Shown in pieces: positions 11,374 to 22,505 of a DNA stretch of 64,000 bases. The stretch is from the NCBI GenBank assembly GCA_964016415.1, contig OZ024666.1, forward strand, positions 1,903,310-1,967,309, given 5' to 3'. The notes under the pieces are model-generated. The model did no database searches and was not told the DNA's origin. It was given only the letters and a program-made list of their open reading frames with translations. How positions within the stretch are numbered: position 1 is the stretch's first letter; each line of letters begins with the position of its first letter. The position numbers were made by a program, and so were the translations under genes. Source of the stretch: Erwinia sp. (lineage in GTDB: Bacteria; Pseudomonadota; Gammaproteobacteria; Enterobacterales; Enterobacteriaceae).

Positions 11374-12249
11374 TCAGGCATTGGCTTCAATAACTTCGCG
11401 TATCCGTGCTTTATAAGATTCGAGTTTCTGCGGCGTCATCATGCGACGTTCATCATCCAGCACAACTCCTCCCACATCATCTGCAATCCGCTGTGCAGAC
11501 TGAAGCATCAGTTTGAAATTCTGGTTAGCATCACCGTATGAAGGCACCATCATAAAAATGGAAACACCCGGTGTAGTGAGTGAAGCCATCTCGTCGATAT
11601 TAAAAGTACCTGGTTTAACCATGTTAGCCAGACTAAACAGCACGGGCCCCCCACCACTGGGGTTGAGATGGCGGTGGAAAATATTCATTTCGCCAAACTG
11701 AAAACCTGCCTGTAAAATTCCCTGCTGCAGTAGTTCTCCCTCCAGCATGCCGCCAGCGTGCGCACTGACGTGTAATACTAAAACGGCTTCTTCACGCGGA
11801 ACATTACCGGCAGTTTCGGTTATCGCCGCGTCGTCTGTTATACCGGAGGAAACTGGAGTCGCCTCTGGCTGCTCTGGTAATGAGAGTTCAAATTGTTGCT
11901 GAGCAGACTCACGATCTGCTGAACCGCTTTTTGTCGCTGTCACCTGAACATCAATTGAAGGAGGGACAGACAATGTGTCATCAGCCGGGTGTTCATGTTC
12001 GCGCGCAACATGCGAGTGAGTAAATAACGGTTCATCATCATGCCGACGACCATTCGGTCGTATGCGCACCTCTCCGACACCTTCGTCCTGGTTGTCAGCA
12101 AGCGTTTTTGGCTCCTGTTTCGTCCGTTTTTGGCTGCGATCTTTAAAAAGTGAAGAGCGTTCCTTTCGACTCGACCACAAGCCATGGAGTAACAGCGCAA
12201 CAATTGCGAGTGCGCCAACAACGATTAATATCAGACGCAGATCTTGCAT
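11374..12249 (-). CDS. zipA: Cell division protein ZipA
   Basis: Inner-membrane anchor that tethers and bundles FtsZ at the division site. 291 residues, shorter than the 328 of E. coli because the linker is reduced. Residues 1-22 ([20 protein letters not shown]) form the single membrane anchor, then a charged segment ([23 protein letters not shown]), a variable linker, and the C-terminal FtsZ-binding domain from about residue 150 ([46 protein letters not shown]). The start was set by homology to E. coli; a longer ORF begins 14 codons upstream. Divergent from cysZ. Confidence 0.95.
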   Translation of the reverse strand: MQDLRLILIVVGALAIVALLLHGLWSSRKERSSLFKDRSQKRTKQEPKTLADNQDEGVGEVRIRPNGRRHDDEPLFTHSHVAREHEHPADDTLSVPPSIDVQVTATKSGSADRESAQQQFELSLPEQPEATPVSSGITDDAAITETAGNVPREEAVLVLHVSAHAGGMLEGELLQQGILQAGFQFGEMNIFHRHLNPSGGGPVLFSLANMVKPGTFNIDEMASLTTPGVSIFMMVPSYGDANQNFKLMLQSAQRIADDVGGVVLDDERRMMTPQKLESYKARIREVIEANA

Positions 12250-12467
12250 CACTGTATTCTCTGTTGTTCCTGTACGTTGCCACCACGGCAAACCTCATGT
12301 ACTAAATGTATTTCTCAGACATAACAAGTGCAAGTCGTGAAAGACTATAATAGCAATTTAGTCAGGATTATCTGTTTGTTTGCTGTTTTTTTGCTCAGTT
12401 TGATTTCTGCATAGACAAATTGCTGAGTTAAGATACAACCCGAACCCCCACAGGATGATAAAAACTC

Positions 12468-13223
12468 ATGACAATTCTGCAACATAACGTGCTAGGGAAC
12501 GGTATTGACTATTTTTTTCGAGGGTGGAAACTGGCTTGCCAGCCAGGAATTCGTCGCTTCGTAATTCTCCCTCTGCTGGTTAATATTTTATTGATCGGCG
12601 GAGCCTTTCTCTGGCTTTATCTTCGGCTCCAGGTCTGGATACCCCAGATGATGAGTTATGTGCCTCAGTGGCTCCAGTGGCTCGATTACCTGATATGGCC
12701 AGTCGCCGTTGCTTCCTTTTTCTTAGTTTTTGGTTATTTTTTCTCAACGATTGCTAACTTTATTGCCGCACCTTTTTGCGGAATGCTGTCAGAAAAGGTC
12801 GAAGAAAAACTCACTGGTGAAGCGAACGGTGATATGAGTATGAAAGAGTTTATGACTGATATTCCTCGTATGATGGGTCGGGAATGGAAAAAAATCACCT
12901 GGTATCTGCCACGCGCGATTGTCTTGTTACTGCTCTACTTGATTCCGGTTATCGGACAAACAATCGCTCCGTTGTTGTGGTTATACTTTAGTGCCCGGAT
13001 GATGGCTGTACAATATCTGGACTATCCTTTTGATAACCATAAAATCAGCGTTGCTCAAATGCACACCACACTTAAGCAGCAGAAAAGCCATCAGCTTCAG
13101 TTCGGTATGCTGGTTAATCTTTCTACCCTCCTGCCGCTGATTAATCTGGTGATTATGCCTGTGGCTGTTTGTGGTGCGACGGCAATGTGGGTTGACCGTT
13201 TTCGTGAACAGCATAATGCGTGA
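12468..13223 (+). CDS. cysZ: Sulfate transporter CysZ
   Basis: Inner-membrane protein for sulfate uptake feeding cysteine synthesis. 251 residues, close to E. coli CysZ. Hydrophobic segments are visible near residues 30-50 ([20 protein letters not shown]), 68-95, 140-165 and 205-230, with the conserved [19 protein letters not shown] stretch between. AGGATG precedes the ATG. It lies just upstream of cysK in the same direction, with 132 bp between; both are normally CysB-controlled, though I did not identify a CysB site. Confidence 0.95.
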   Translation: MTILQHNVLGNGIDYFFRGWKLACQPGIRRFVILPLLVNILLIGGAFLWLYLRLQVWIPQMMSYVPQWLQWLDYLIWPVAVASFFLVFGYFFSTIANFIAAPFCGMLSEKVEEKLTGEANGDMSMKEFMTDIPRMMGREWKKITWYLPRAIVLLLLYLIPVIGQTIAPLLWLYFSARMMAVQYLDYPFDNHKISVAQMHTTLKQQKSHQLQFGMLVNLSTLLPLINLVIMPVAVCGATAMWVDRFREQHNA

Positions 13224-13355
13224 TCCCAGGTTAAGTCGTTCATCCTGACTTATCACTACACTACATATCGTTATACGATTTCGTCACTTCACTGCGGTGG
13301 CGAAATCAGTATTCTGTTTTCACTAATCGATAATCCAACTCGTTAAGGATCGACC

Positions 13356-14327
13356 ATGAGCAAGATCTACGAAGATAACTCTCAGACCATCGGTCATACC
13401 CCTCTGGTCAGACTAAATCGTATCGGTAATGGCCGTATTTTGGTGAAAATTGAGTCGCGTAATCCGAGTTTCAGTGTGAAATGTCGTATTGGTGCCAATA
13501 TGATTTGGGATGCTGAAAAACGTGGGGTACTCACAAAAGGAAAAACACTGGTGGAGCCTACCAGTGGCAATACCGGGATTGCTCTGGCCTATGTTGCAGC
13601 AGCCAGGGGTTACTCTCTGACGCTGACGATGCCCGATACCATGAGTATCGAGCGTCGTAAATTACTTAAAGCCCTCGGCGCGAATCTCATACTGACCGAA
13701 GGTGCTAAAGGAATGAAAGGCGCTATTGCCAAAGCGGATGAAATTGTTGTCAGTGATCCAGACAGCTACATTATGCTGCAGCAATTTAGTAATCCTGCTA
13801 ACCCTGAAATTCACGAAAAAACCACCGGACCAGAAATCTGGGAAGACACCGATGGCGAAGTCGATGTTTTTGTTGCTGGTGTCGGTACCGGAGGCACGCT
13901 GACAGGAGTCAGTCGTTATATAAAAAACAGTAAAGGAAAAACATCCCTGCTCTCAGTGGCCGTAGAGCCTGCCGAATCACCAGTAATCACCCAGACGCTG
14001 GCCGGAGACGAAGTCAAACCTGGTCCGCATAAAATCCAGGGAATCGGCGCTGGTTTTATCCCTGGCAATCTGGATCTTACATTGCTCGATCGTGTTGTGA
14101 CTGTATCTAATGATCAAGCGATCACAACGGCAAGGCAGTTAATGGAAGAAGAGGGAATTCTTGCGGGTATCTCCTCCGGAGCTGCAGTATTCGCCGCACT
14201 GAAACTGCAACAGGAACCATCTCTCTCCGACAAAACCTTTGTTGTCATTCTCCCCTCATCGGCAGAGCGCTATCTGAGTACAGCGCTGTTTGCTGATCTG
14301 TTCACAGAAAAAGAATTGCAACAGTAG
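13356..14327 (+). CDS. cysK: O-acetylserine sulfhydrylase A (cysteine synthase A)
   Basis: PLP enzyme that makes L-cysteine from O-acetylserine and sulfide. 323 residues, as in E. coli. The PLP lysine is in [16 protein letters not shown] (about residue 42), the substrate loop is [10 protein letters not shown] (about 67-76), and the PLP phosphate-binding loop is [11 protein letters not shown] near residue 176. AAGGATCGACC precedes the ATG. The C-terminus ends in ELQQ rather than the usual Ile-terminal tail; the terminal Ile occupies the active site in the partner CysE, so this may weaken binding (inference). Confidence 0.96.
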   Translation: MSKIYEDNSQTIGHTPLVRLNRIGNGRILVKIESRNPSFSVKCRIGANMIWDAEKRGVLTKGKTLVEPTSGNTGIALAYVAAARGYSLTLTMPDTMSIERRKLLKALGANLILTEGAKGMKGAIAKADEIVVSDPDSYIMLQQFSNPANPEIHEKTTGPEIWEDTDGEVDVFVAGVGTGGTLTGVSRYIKNSKGKTSLLSVAVEPAESPVITQTLAGDEVKPGPHKIQGIGAGFIPGNLDLTLLDRVVTVSNDQAITTARQLMEEEGILAGISSGAAVFAALKLQQEPSLSDKTFVVILPSSAERYLSTALFADLFTEKELQQ

Positions 14328-14352
14328 TGCCACAAATTCTGAATTGCTCAAT

Positions 14353-14377
14353 AAAGCACCTTCCGAGGTGCTTTTTT
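14353..14377 (+). terminator. Terminator after cysK
   Basis: AAAGCACC-TTCCGA-GGTGCTTTTTT, a stem with a T6 tract 26 bp after the cysK stop. Confidence 0.85.
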
Positions 14378-14477
14378 GTGGAGTAGATCATACTTTTATA
14401 CCGAAAAGCATTGATTTCCCCCCTGACTGTCTGCTATCAAAGCAACCAATTATTTTGAAGCGAAAAATTAAAGCTTG

Positions 14478-14493
14478 AGTGAGATGGATCAAG
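14478..14493 (+). promoter_or_regulatory. Candidate CRP site of the pts operon
   Basis: AGTGA-GATGGA-TCAAG matches 7 of 10 conserved positions of TGTGA-N6-TCACA. Its centre is about 62 bp upstream of the start predicted for the promoter at 14512-14541, the classic class I activation distance. E. coli ptsH is CRP-activated. Confidence 0.5.
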
Positions 14494-14511
14494 TCAATTC
14501 AAGATACTGAT

Positions 14512-14541
14512 TTGCCGTCAGATACAAAATCGCGGCATAAT
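14512..14541 (+). promoter_or_regulatory. Candidate promoter of ptsH-ptsI-crr
   Basis: TTGCCG (14512-14517), an 18-bp spacer and CATAAT (14536-14541). The leader to the ptsH ATG would be about 178 nt. No ORF was seen in 14378-14725. Confidence 0.5.
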
Positions 14542-14725
14542 GGAAACACGAGTGTCAGACGCCAGCATGATGCTGATTGGACAACACTTAACCCGTAGAC
14601 GCACTTTTTGAATCGATTGAGTGATAGTGATTGACTCAATGTTCAATATGCGAAATATTCAGGCTGTATCGCTGTCACGGCGATACAGCACAACAAAAAT
14701 ATATTATTAACGTTGGGGAAATACT

Positions 14726-14983
14726 ATGTTCCAGCAAGAAGTGACCATCACCGCACCTAATGGGCTCCATACCCGTCCTGCAGCACAGTTTGTGAAAGAA
14801 GCCAAAGCCTTCTCTTCAGACATTACCGTGACCTCTAACGGTAAATCAGCCAGTGCTAAAAGCCTTTTCAAACTTCAGACTCTTGGACTGACCCAGGGGA
14901 CTGTTGTTACATTGAGCGCAGAAGGTGAAGATGAGCAACAAGCTGTCGAACATCTGGTCAAATTAATGGCAGAGCTTGAATAA
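14726..14983 (+). CDS. ptsH: Phosphocarrier protein HPr
   Basis: Cytoplasmic phosphocarrier of the sugar phosphotransferase system, passing phosphate from Enzyme I to the sugar-specific EIIA proteins. 85 residues, standard length. The active His15 is in [11 protein letters not shown]; Ser46 lies in [18 protein letters not shown] precedes the ATG. First gene of the pts operon. The gap to ptsI (214 bp) is much longer than the roughly 45 bp of E. coli. Confidence 0.98.
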   Translation: MFQQEVTITAPNGLHTRPAAQFVKEAKAFSSDITVTSNGKSASAKSLFKLQTLGLTQGTVVTLSAEGEDEQQAVEHLVKLMAELE

Positions 14984-15036
14984 GCCTCTGGTATTTTTTA
15001 CCACCGCTTATGATGAACGATGTGATAATGTAAAAC

Positions 15037-15056
15037 CGCGGACATTCATGTCCGCG
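15037..15056. repeat. Perfect hairpin in the ptsH-ptsI spacer
   Basis: CGCGGACAT-TC-ATGTCCGCG, a 9-bp perfect stem about 54 bp after the ptsH stop, with no T tract directly after it. A second smaller stem, CTGTCG (15127-15132) with CGACAG (15141-15146), follows before ptsI. They may attenuate transcription or set separate mRNA stabilities for ptsH and ptsI. Confidence 0.65.
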
Positions 15057-15197
15057 TTGTGCTTTCGTGAACACCCGCCAGGATCCGGACTGTACCGTTG
15101 ACTCAGTTTGATTAGCCCGGCAAGCCCTGTCGGCTTTTAGCGACAGTGACAGGAACTCTACTCTGCGGGTGATTATCAGTTTTTAAAAGGGAGCGTT

Positions 15198-16925
15198 ATG
15201 ATTTCAGGAATTTTAGCATCACCGGGTATTGCTTTCGGGAAAGCACTCCTTCTGGAAGAAGATGAAATTGTCATCAACCGCAAGAAAATTTCTGCAGACC
15301 AGGTTGATCAGGAAGTAAAACGCTTCCTTGATGGACGTCAAAAGGCAGCTGAGCAACTGGAAGCCATTCGGATTAAAGCTGGCGAAACTTTTGGGGAAGA
15401 GAAAGCCGCTATCTTTGAAGGGCATATCATGCTGCTCGAAGATGAAGATCTTGAGCAGGAAATTTTCGCTCTGATCAAAGATGACCATGCCACTGCCGAT
15501 GCCGCTGCATGGTCAGTAATCGAAGGCCAGGCAAAAGCCCTTGAAGAGCTGGATGACGAATACCTTAAAGAGCGTGCCGCCGATGTGCGCGATATTGTTA
15601 AGCGTCTGCTACAAAATATTCTTGGCCTGCACATCGTCGATCTCAGCGCGATTAAAGATGAAGTTCTGCTGGTGGCGAAAGATTTGACCCCTTCAGAAAC
15701 TGCACAACTTAACCTCGATAAAGTATTAGGTTTCATTACTGATCTCGGTGGCCGTACTTCTCACACCTCGATCATGGCGCGCTCTCTTGAGCTGCCCGCC
15801 ATTGTTGGGACAGGTAATGTGACTACTGAGATCAAAAATGACGACTACGTTATTCTTGATGGTGTTAACAACCATATTTATGTTAACCCCCCGGCAGAAA
15901 AGATTGATGAACTAAAAGCCGTTCAGGCGCAATATCTGGGCGAAAAGAATGAGCTGGCGAAGCTTAAAGACCTTCCTGCTATTACGCTCGACGGACATCA
16001 GGTCGAAGTGTGCGCGAACATTGGCACCGTGCGTGATGTCGCAGGTGCTGAGCGCAATGGAGCAGAAGGTGTTGGTCTGTATCGTACAGAATTCCTGTTT
16101 ATGGATCGTGATGCTTTGCCATCCGAAGATGAACAATTCCAGGCATACAAAGCTGTAGCTGAAGCCGTTGGTAAACAGGCTGTCATTGTACGCACCATGG
16201 ATATTGGTGGCGATAAAGATTTACCGTACATGAATCTGCCTAAAGAAGAGAACCCTTTCCTTGGCTGGCGTGCAATTCGTATCGCTATGGATCGCCCGGA
16301 GATTCTTCACGCTCAATTACGTGCGATTCTCCGTGCGTCTGCATTTGGCAAATTGCGTATCATGTTCCCAATGATCATCTCTGTGGAAGAAGTACGCACA
16401 CTGAAAGCGGAACTTGAAACTCTCAAATCTCAATTACGTGAAGAAGGAAAAGCCTTCGATGAGAGTATTGAGGTGGGTATCATGGTGGAAACACCTGCTT
16501 CCGCGGCAATTGCTCATCACCTGGCGAAAGAAGTCGACTTCTTTAGTATCGGTACCAATGACCTGACACAATACACGCTGGCGGTTGATCGCGGTAACGA
16601 CCTTATTTCTCACCTTTATAATCCACTGAGTCCATCGGTCCTTACCCTGATTAAACAGGTGATTGACGCCTCACACGCCGAAGGCAAGTGGACAGGAATG
16701 TGTGGTGAATTGGCCGGTGACGAACGCGCGACACTGCTTCTCTTAGGGATGGGACTTGATGAATTCAGCATGAGTTCGATTTCAATTCCACGCGTGAAAA
16801 AAATCATTCGCAATGCAAATTATGAAGATGTCAAAGCGCTGGCAGATCAGGCACTGGCTCAACCCACTGCAGCAGAGTTAGTCGCGTTAGTCAACCAGTT
16901 TATTGAAGAAAAAACACGTTGCTAA
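15198..16925 (+). CDS. ptsI: PTS Enzyme I
   Basis: Phosphoenolpyruvate-protein phosphotransferase, which takes phosphate from PEP and gives it to HPr. 575 residues as in E. coli. The N-terminal HPr-binding helical domain is followed by the phosphohistidine site in [20 protein letters not shown] (His about 189), then the C-terminal PEP-binding TIM barrel with [23 protein letters not shown] and the catalytic cysteine in [13 protein letters not shown] (about 502). AAAGGGAGC ribosome site. Confidence 0.98.
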   Translation: MISGILASPGIAFGKALLLEEDEIVINRKKISADQVDQEVKRFLDGRQKAAEQLEAIRIKAGETFGEEKAAIFEGHIMLLEDEDLEQEIFALIKDDHATADAAAWSVIEGQAKALEELDDEYLKERAADVRDIVKRLLQNILGLHIVDLSAIKDEVLLVAKDLTPSETAQLNLDKVLGFITDLGGRTSHTSIMARSLELPAIVGTGNVTTEIKNDDYVILDGVNNHIYVNPPAEKIDELKAVQAQYLGEKNELAKLKDLPAITLDGHQVEVCANIGTVRDVAGAERNGAEGVGLYRTEFLFMDRDALPSEDEQFQAYKAVAEAVGKQAVIVRTMDIGGDKDLPYMNLPKEENPFLGWRAIRIAMDRPEILHAQLRAILRASAFGKLRIMFPMIISVEEVRTLKAELETLKSQLREEGKAFDESIEVGIMVETPASAAIAHHLAKEVDFFSIGTNDLTQYTLAVDRGNDLISHLYNPLSPSVLTLIKQVIDASHAEGKWTGMCGELAGDERATLLLLGMGLDEFSMSSISIPRVKKIIRNANYEDVKALADQALAQPTAAELVALVNQFIEEKTRC

Positions 16926-16969
16926 TCTGTGCATGATGCTGGCCCACAATAACTGTTCAGGAGAAGATC

Positions 16970-17473
16970 ATGGGGTTATTTTCAAAGCTGTTTGGCGCTA
17001 AATCAGACGGTGATGCCGGAACGATTGAAATCGTTGCACCACTTTCAGGCGAAATCGTCAATATCGAAGATGTACCGGATGTGGTGTTTGCCGAAAAAAT
17101 CGTTGGTGATGGTATCGCTATCAAGCCATCAGGAAATAAAATGGTAGCCCCGGTAGATGGAACAATTGGTAAAATTTTTGAAACCAATCATGCATTTTCT
17201 ATCGAGTCTGATGATGGTATCGAGCTATTCGTTCACTTCGGTATCGACACAGTAGAGCTGAAAGGTGAAGGCTTCAGACGTATCGCTGAAGAAGGACAAA
17301 AAGTGAAGAAAGGGGATCCTGTGATTGAGTTCGATCTTCCATTGTTGGAAGAAAAAGCGAAATCTTCCCTGACTCCGGTTGTCATTTCCAACATGGATGA
17401 GATCAAAGAGCTGATCAAGATGACTGGCAGCATCACTGTTGGCGAAACGCCGATTATCCGTATCAGAAAATAA
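16970..17473 (+). CDS. crr: PTS glucose-specific EIIA component (IIA-Glc)
   Basis: Accepts phosphate from HPr, passes it to glucose EIIBC, and in its unphosphorylated state inhibits non-PTS permeases and controls adenylate cyclase. 167 residues (E. coli 169). The active-site histidines are in [13 protein letters not shown] (about 74) and [13 protein letters not shown] (about 89). The N-terminal amphipathic segment [11 protein letters not shown] is the membrane-association helix. AGGAGAAGATC precedes the ATG; 44 bp after ptsI. Confidence 0.98.
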   Translation: MGLFSKLFGAKSDGDAGTIEIVAPLSGEIVNIEDVPDVVFAEKIVGDGIAIKPSGNKMVAPVDGTIGKIFETNHAFSIESDDGIELFVHFGIDTVELKGEGFRRIAEEGQKVKKGDPVIEFDLPLLEEKAKSSLTPVVISNMDEIKELIKMTGSITVGETPIIRIRK

Positions 17474-17491
17474 CTGAACTTTACACTATGC

Positions 17492-17520
17492 AAAAAGGCC
17501 TCTGTGAGGCCTTTTTATTT
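17492..17520 (+). terminator. Terminator of the pts operon
   Basis: AAAAAGGCCTC-TGT-GAGGCCTTTTT with further T/A, 18 bp after the crr stop. The symmetric A/T flanks suggest it also works for the converging cysM transcript. Confidence 0.88.
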
Positions 17521-17583
17521 TGTACTAAATCAGACTGTTCAATCCTTAGCTGTAAGAACCGCCCTCAAATGTCAGCACACTGA

Positions 17584-18459
17584 TTAAAAAACACCTGTCG
17601 ACAGATAGCGATCACCCCTATCGCAGACGATAGCAACAATCACCGCACCAGGATTCTTTTCCGCGATGCGTATAGCGCCAGCAATAGCACCGCCTGAACT
17701 CACACCACAGAAAATCCCTTCCCTTCTTGCCGCCTCGCGCATCGTCAATTCCGCTTCATCCTGCGACAGGTCGATCACATGGTCTACTAACTCAGGCTGA
17801 TAAAAACCGGGCATATAAGCTTCAGGCCAGCGTCTGATACCTGGAATGTGGCTACCCTCTGCTGGCTGCAATCCCACAATAACCACATCGGAACGGGATT
17901 TAAGATAGCTGGCGACCCCTGTTATTGTGCCGGTAGTTCCCATACTGGAGACAAAATGTGTTATCCGACCGGCAGTTTGCTGCCAGATCTCCGGTCCGGT
18001 GGTGGTGTAATGCGCCAGCGGGTTGTCAGGATTATTAAACTGATCCAGAACCTTGCCTACGCCTCTTGCTGCCATCCGCTGAGCTTCATCACGAGCACCC
18101 TCCATACCAAGACTTTTGCTGACTAATATCAGCTCAGCCCCATAGGCTCGCATTGCCTGCTGTCGTTCCAGACTCATATTTTCCGGCATCAGAATTTTAA
18201 TTCTGTAGCCTTTCATCGCTGCAATCATGGCTAGTGCGATTCCAGTGTTACCACTGGTTGCTTCTATAATCACATCGCCTGGGGCAATTTGACCACGGGC
18301 CTCCGCCTGCTGAATCATAAATAACGCCGCGCGATCTTTAACTGAGCCGGCTGGATTATTACCTTCCAGTTTCAGCCATATTTCGCTGCCGTTTTGCGGC
18401 GCAATACGCTGCAGGCGAATCAGCGGTGTATTCCCGATTGTGGTTTCTAATGTAGACAA
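17584..18459 (-). CDS. cysM: Cysteine synthase B
   Basis: PLP-dependent O-acetylserine sulfhydrylase B; in E. coli it can use thiosulfate to make S-sulfocysteine. 291 residues (E. coli 303). The PLP lysine is in NNPAGSVKDRAALFMI (about 41), with [13 protein letters not shown] and the phosphate loop SSMGTTGTITGV following. Last gene of the cysPTWAM operon, 45 bp after cysA, matching a role downstream of thiosulfate uptake. Converges on crr. Confidence 0.96.
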   Translation of the reverse strand: MSTLETTIGNTPLIRLQRIAPQNGSEIWLKLEGNNPAGSVKDRAALFMIQQAEARGQIAPGDVIIEATSGNTGIALAMIAAMKGYRIKILMPENMSLERQQAMRAYGAELILVSKSLGMEGARDEAQRMAARGVGKVLDQFNNPDNPLAHYTTTGPEIWQQTAGRITHFVSSMGTTGTITGVASYLKSRSDVVIVGLQPAEGSHIPGIRRWPEAYMPGFYQPELVDHVIDLSQDEAELTMREAARREGIFCGVSSGGAIAGAIRIAEKNPGAVIVAIVCDRGDRYLSTGVF

Positions 18460-18504
18460 TGCGCACCCTTAGGCTAATAACAGAAAAAAATGTTCACATC
18501 TGGA

Positions 18505-19593
18505 TCAGGCGCTGCGCGCCAGTTCACGGGGTTGCAAACGCTGCTCACCGTGGTAAATGCGTGCATGCTGCAAACCGACGAACCAGAGCTGTCCACGTTG
18601 TGGTGCTGGTGAAGCCTGATCGACAACCAGCGTAACAGGCTCGCTGGCCCACTCTGCGGGCTGTGCAACAACCTGCCAGTAATGTCCTCTTGGTGTCACC
18701 TCAAAAATTCTGACGGGTAATTGTCTATGAGGCAATTTTTCTGCGCTTATAGCGATCTCCCATGGCCGAAGGAAAAGCTCTGCATCGCCCTGAAATGCAG
18801 GCTGATATCCCAATGGCCAGCAATGTGTACCTATCTGGTAATCACTGCCTTTAATGCGAACATCAAAGCGATTGACTTCACCAAGAAATTCCAGCACAAA
18901 ACGGCTTGCTGGCTCACGCCATACCTCATCCGGAGTACCGACCTGTTCGATATTTTCCTGACTCATCACCACCACCTGGCTGGCTACTTCCATCGCCTCT
19001 TCCTGATCATGGGTGACAAACACACTGGTAAATTGTAACTCTTCATGCAACTGACGCAACCAGCGTCGTAACTCTTTGCGTACCTGCGGATCCAGTGCCC
19101 CAAATGGCTCATCCAGCAAGAGAATCTGCGGCTCAACCGCTAATGCTCGAGCCAACGCAACGCGCTGCTTTTGCCCCCCCGAAAGCTGTGAGGGATAACG
19201 GCTCGCAAGCGGCGCAAGTTGTACCATTTCGAGTAAGCGGGTCACCTTTTCTTTTATCACGGCTGCCGATGGACGTTCACGGCGCGGTAACACGGTTAAA
19301 CCAAAGGCGACGTTTTCAAACACTGTCATGTGACGAAACAGCGCATAATGCTGGAAGACAAAACCCACCCGCCGATCGCGTGCGTGAAGCTGCGAAACAT
19401 TATTGCCGTGGAAGAGAAGCGTGCCGCTGTTTTGTTGTTCAAGACCTGCAATGATACGCAGCAATGTCGTTTTACCTGATCCAGAGGGGCCCAGCAGTGC
19501 TACCATCTGTCCCGTGGGTATATCCAGCGAGATATTATTCAGTACCGGAGTGCGGCCAAAAGATTTGGCGATATTTTTGATTTCAATGCTCAT
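18505..19593 (-). CDS. cysA: Sulfate/thiosulfate ABC importer ATPase CysA
   Basis: ATPase of the sulfate/thiosulfate importer. 362 residues (E. coli 365). Walker [10 protein letters not shown] (about 35-43), ABC signature [15 protein letters not shown], Walker [13 protein letters not shown], switch histidine in [12 protein letters not shown], then a C-terminal TOBE-type regulatory domain. The start [18 protein letters not shown] was chosen by homology; it overlaps the cysW 3' end by 11 bp, indicating translational coupling. Confidence 0.97.
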   Translation of the reverse strand: MSIEIKNIAKSFGRTPVLNNISLDIPTGQMVALLGPSGSGKTTLLRIIAGLEQQNSGTLLFHGNNVSQLHARDRRVGFVFQHYALFRHMTVFENVAFGLTVLPRRERPSAAVIKEKVTRLLEMVQLAPLASRYPSQLSGGQKQRVALARALAVEPQILLLDEPFGALDPQVRKELRRWLRQLHEELQFTSVFVTHDQEEAMEVASQVVVMSQENIEQVGTPDEVWREPASRFVLEFLGEVNRFDVRIKGSDYQIGTHCWPLGYQPAFQGDAELFLRPWEIAISAEKLPHRQLPVRIFEVTPRGHYWQVVAQPAEWASEPVTLVVDQASPAPQRGQLWFVGLQHARIYHGEQRLQPRELARSA

Positions 19594-20410
19594 GCTTCTC
19601 TCCCCGCTCAATTCGCCATTGCAAAGCACTTTTCACAAACAGAGTTGCAATTGCGATTAACGTCAGTAACGCCGCTGCAGTAAATGCACCAACGGTATTG
19701 TAATCCTGATGCAAGAGTTCCACTTGCAACGGTAATGTGTATGTTTCGCCACGAATCGACCCTGATACCACCGAGACAGCACCAAACTCACCAATCGCAC
19801 GGGCATTGGTCAGCACTAATCCGTACAGCAAGGCCCAGCGGATATTGGGTAAGGTGACTCGCCAAAACATTTTCCAACCTGATGCACCAAGCAAAATGGC
19901 AGCTTCATCTTCATTACTCCCCTGGCTTAGCATCACGGGTACCAGCTCTCGTACTACGAAAGGACAGGTAACAAAAATCGTCACCATCGCCATTCCCGGC
20001 CAGGAGAACATCAGTTGCAGATCATGGGCATCCAGCCAGCCTCCTGCAGGGCCGTTGACGCCCCAAAACAGCAGATACATCAGCCCCGCAACGACGGGTG
20101 AGACAGCAAAAGGGATATCAAACAAAGTAAGAAGGAATTGTCTGCCGGGAAAAGTGAAATGGGTGACCAGCCAGGCAAGCAGGGTGCCAAATATCAGGTT
20201 AACTGGCACGGTGATCAGCGCAATCAGCAGCGTCAGGCCAATGGCATGCAGCATGTCGCTCTGACGAAGATTTGTAATCACCGCACCGAAGCCCTCAGAA
20301 AAAGCGCTGGCAAAGATTGCCACCAGCGGGATCACTAAGAGCAGCACCGAAAACAGCACTCCGGTGAGAATAAGGGCATATTGTCCCCAATGAAGACGTT
20401 GCGATCGCAT
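19583..20410 (-). CDS. cysW: Sulfate/thiosulfate ABC permease CysW
   Basis: One of two inner-membrane permease subunits of the importer. 275 residues with about six hydrophobic helices and the EAA loop ([19 protein letters not shown]) that docks to CysA. Two bases separate it from the cysT stop, and it overlaps cysA by 11 bp. Confidence 0.96.
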   Translation of the reverse strand: MRSQRLHWGQYALILTGVLFSVLLLVIPLVAIFASAFSEGFGAVITNLRQSDMLHAIGLTLLIALITVPVNLIFGTLLAWLVTHFTFPGRQFLLTLFDIPFAVSPVVAGLMYLLFWGVNGPAGGWLDAHDLQLMFSWPGMAMVTIFVTCPFVVRELVPVMLSQGSNEDEAAILLGASGWKMFWRVTLPNIRWALLYGLVLTNARAIGEFGAVSVVSGSIRGETYTLPLQVELLHQDYNTVGAFTAAALLTLIAIATLFVKSALQWRIERGEKHEH

Positions 20411-20412
20411 TA

Positions 20413-21246
20413 TCAGTGCCCTCCAATACGTCGCCCGAAATGGCTTTGTCCAATATTAATCAGAAACAACAACAGTAATGACGCACTAAGGATAACTGAA
20501 GCGATGGCACTGGCTGCCGGGTAATCGAACTCCTGCAGCTTGACGAAAATCATCAGTGATGTGACTTCCGTCTTCCACGCGATGTTACCGGCAATAAAAA
20601 TTACTGCGCCAAATTCACCCAGGTTGCGGGTAAATGAAAGGGCGGTTCCGGCAAGCAGAGCGGGAGAAACTTCAGGTAATACCACACGGCGGAAACTCTG
20701 CCAACGACTGGCACCTAAAGTTTCAGCGGCCTCTTCATACTCTGGTCCTAACTCTTCAAGTACAGGTTGCACAGTACGCACCACAAAAGGAATGCTGGTA
20801 AATGCCATGGCGACAGCAATCCCCAGCCAGGTGTAAGAGACTTTAACACCCAGCAGTGCCAGCCACTGACCATACCAACCATTCACCGAGAAGATTCCCG
20901 CCAGCGTTAATCCGGCGACAGCGGTTGGCAAGGCAAACGGCAGATCCATCAGACCATCAAGCAACGTACGCCCCGGGAAACGATAGCGTGTCAGTATCCA
21001 GGCCATCAGCATACCGAACAGCGCATTAAAAATTGAGGCAACAGCAGCCGCAATCAGCGTGACTTTATAAGCAGCGACTATCTGAGGATCTGTTATTACC
21101 TGCCAATACTGCGCCAGAGTCATTTGAGACAACTGCATCAGCAATGCACTAAGTGGCAATAGTAAGATCAGACAGGTAAAAAAAAGTGAACTTCCCAGGC
21201 TGATACCAAACCCGGGAAGCACCCTTTTACTTCTCAGCACAGACAT
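20413..21246 (-). CDS. cysU: Sulfate/thiosulfate ABC permease CysT (CysU)
   Basis: Second permease subunit of the sulfate/thiosulfate importer. 277 residues (E. coli 277), six helices, EAA loop EYEEAAETLGASRWQSF. The ATG directly abuts the cysP TAA with no gap, so translation is likely coupled. Also called CysT. Confidence 0.96.
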   Translation of the reverse strand: MSVLRSKRVLPGFGISLGSSLFFTCLILLLPLSALLMQLSQMTLAQYWQVITDPQIVAAYKVTLIAAAVASIFNALFGMLMAWILTRYRFPGRTLLDGLMDLPFALPTAVAGLTLAGIFSVNGWYGQWLALLGVKVSYTWLGIAVAMAFTSIPFVVRTVQPVLEELGPEYEEAAETLGASRWQSFRRVVLPEVSPALLAGTALSFTRNLGEFGAVIFIAGNIAWKTEVTSLMIFVKLQEFDYPAASAIASVILSASLLLLFLINIGQSHFGRRIGGH

Positions 21247-22263
21247 TTACTGACGCCCTGCCGCTAACAATCTGTCAAGAACACCGCCGCTGGCAAAATG
21301 CGTTTGCATCAGCGCAGGCCAACTGCCGAACACTTTTTCAACGTGGAATAATTTAGTTTCCGGGAAACGGGCTTTTTCCTCTGACATCAGCGTTGGATTG
21401 TTCACCCTGTAATAATAACGGGTCATTATTTTTTGCGCCTTGGGTGAATAGAGGTAATTCAGATAGGCTTTTGCTGCTTCGCCCGTCTGGTTAGCATCGA
21501 CATTTTTATCGACCCAGGTCACCGGAAACTCAGCGAGAATATTGGCTGAGGGAACAATGACTTCATAACCGGCATCCGGATATTGCTGGCGAATGTTATT
21601 TACTTCTGATTCAAAAGTGATAAGCATATCCCCCAACCCACGCTCGACAAAAGAGGTGGTCGCGCCACGCCCGCCGGTATCAAACACCGCGACATTTTTC
21701 AGTAACTGAGTGACAAATTGTTCTGTTTTTTGCTGGTTTCCGCCATTTTCCTGTTCAGCAATGCCCCAGGCAGCCAGATAGGTGTAGCGTCCGTTACCCG
21801 AGGTTTTCGGATTGGGAAAAATCAGTTTGACATCATTTTTAACCAGGTCATCCCAGCTATGGATATTTTTAGGATTGCCTTTGCGTACCAAAAAAGCCAT
21901 TGTCGAATAAAACGGCGAGCTATTATTGGGCAGGCGCTGCTGCCAGTTGGCGGGAATCAGGTTGCCCCGGTCATGCAAAATCTGCACATCCGTCATCTGG
22001 TTATAGGTGACAACATCAGCTTTCAGACCTTGCAGGATGGCAAGAGCCTGGCGCGAGGAGCCCGCATGAGATTGTTTGATAGTTATTTTGTCATCAGGAT
22101 GTTGTTTATCCCATTGCTGCTCGAACGGAGTATTCAGCGCAGCGAACAGCTCCCGGGATACATCGTAGGAGCTGTTCAGTAACTCTGTTGCCTGTGCTGA
22201 GCCTGAAGCCAGCAGCAGAAACGCCAGCACAGCCAGTGGGTTATGATTTTTTTTTGCTGCCAT
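21247..22263 (-). CDS. cysP: Thiosulfate-binding periplasmic protein CysP
   Basis: Periplasmic receptor delivering thiosulfate (and sulfate) to CysTWA. 338 residues, the E. coli length. Signal peptide residues 1-25 ([20 protein letters not shown], cleavage near AQA-TELL). Binding-protein motifs [14 protein letters not shown] and [14 protein letters not shown] are conserved. The ATG at 22263 has GGAGC upstream; the longer in-frame start 7 codons earlier lacks one. First gene of the operon. The 240 bp upstream to yfeY should hold the CysB-dependent promoter, not identified with confidence. Confidence 0.96.
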   Translation of the reverse strand: MAAKKNHNPLAVLAFLLLASGSAQATELLNSSYDVSRELFAALNTPFEQQWDKQHPDDKITIKQSHAGSSRQALAILQGLKADVVTYNQMTDVQILHDRGNLIPANWQQRLPNNSSPFYSTMAFLVRKGNPKNIHSWDDLVKNDVKLIFPNPKTSGNGRYTYLAAWGIAEQENGGNQQKTEQFVTQLLKNVAVFDTGGRGATTSFVERGLGDMLITFESEVNNIRQQYPDAGYEVIVPSANILAEFPVTWVDKNVDANQTGEAAKAYLNYLYSPKAQKIMTRYYYRVNNPTLMSEEKARFPETKLFHVEKVFGSWPALMQTHFASGGVLDRLLAAGRQ

Positions 22264-22505
22264 GATATGCTCCTGATACACCATTGAACCGTGCTGTTAA
22301 GCCCGCGAACTCTCAGTGTATTAAGAAGCAGTCGTAAAGCTGTAACGCTTTTATAGATCGTTTGGCAATTTACAAGCAGAAAAAGCTATATAGGCGGTCA
22401 TCTGGTGATTGAAAAGGGGACTGGAGAGCATAACGGCATATGTCAGCTGTAGTCATACGCCAGCGGGGGAAAGAACGCCCCTCTCTCCTTCCCTTATTTT
22501 GGTTA

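Noticed and set aside
15338..15736. 132-codon Ser-rich minus-strand ORF
   Set aside because: Antisense to ptsI; the Ser/Arg richness is a reflection of ptsI codon use.
19095..19454. 119-codon plus-strand ORF
   Set aside because: Antisense to the cysA ATPase core; no independent support.
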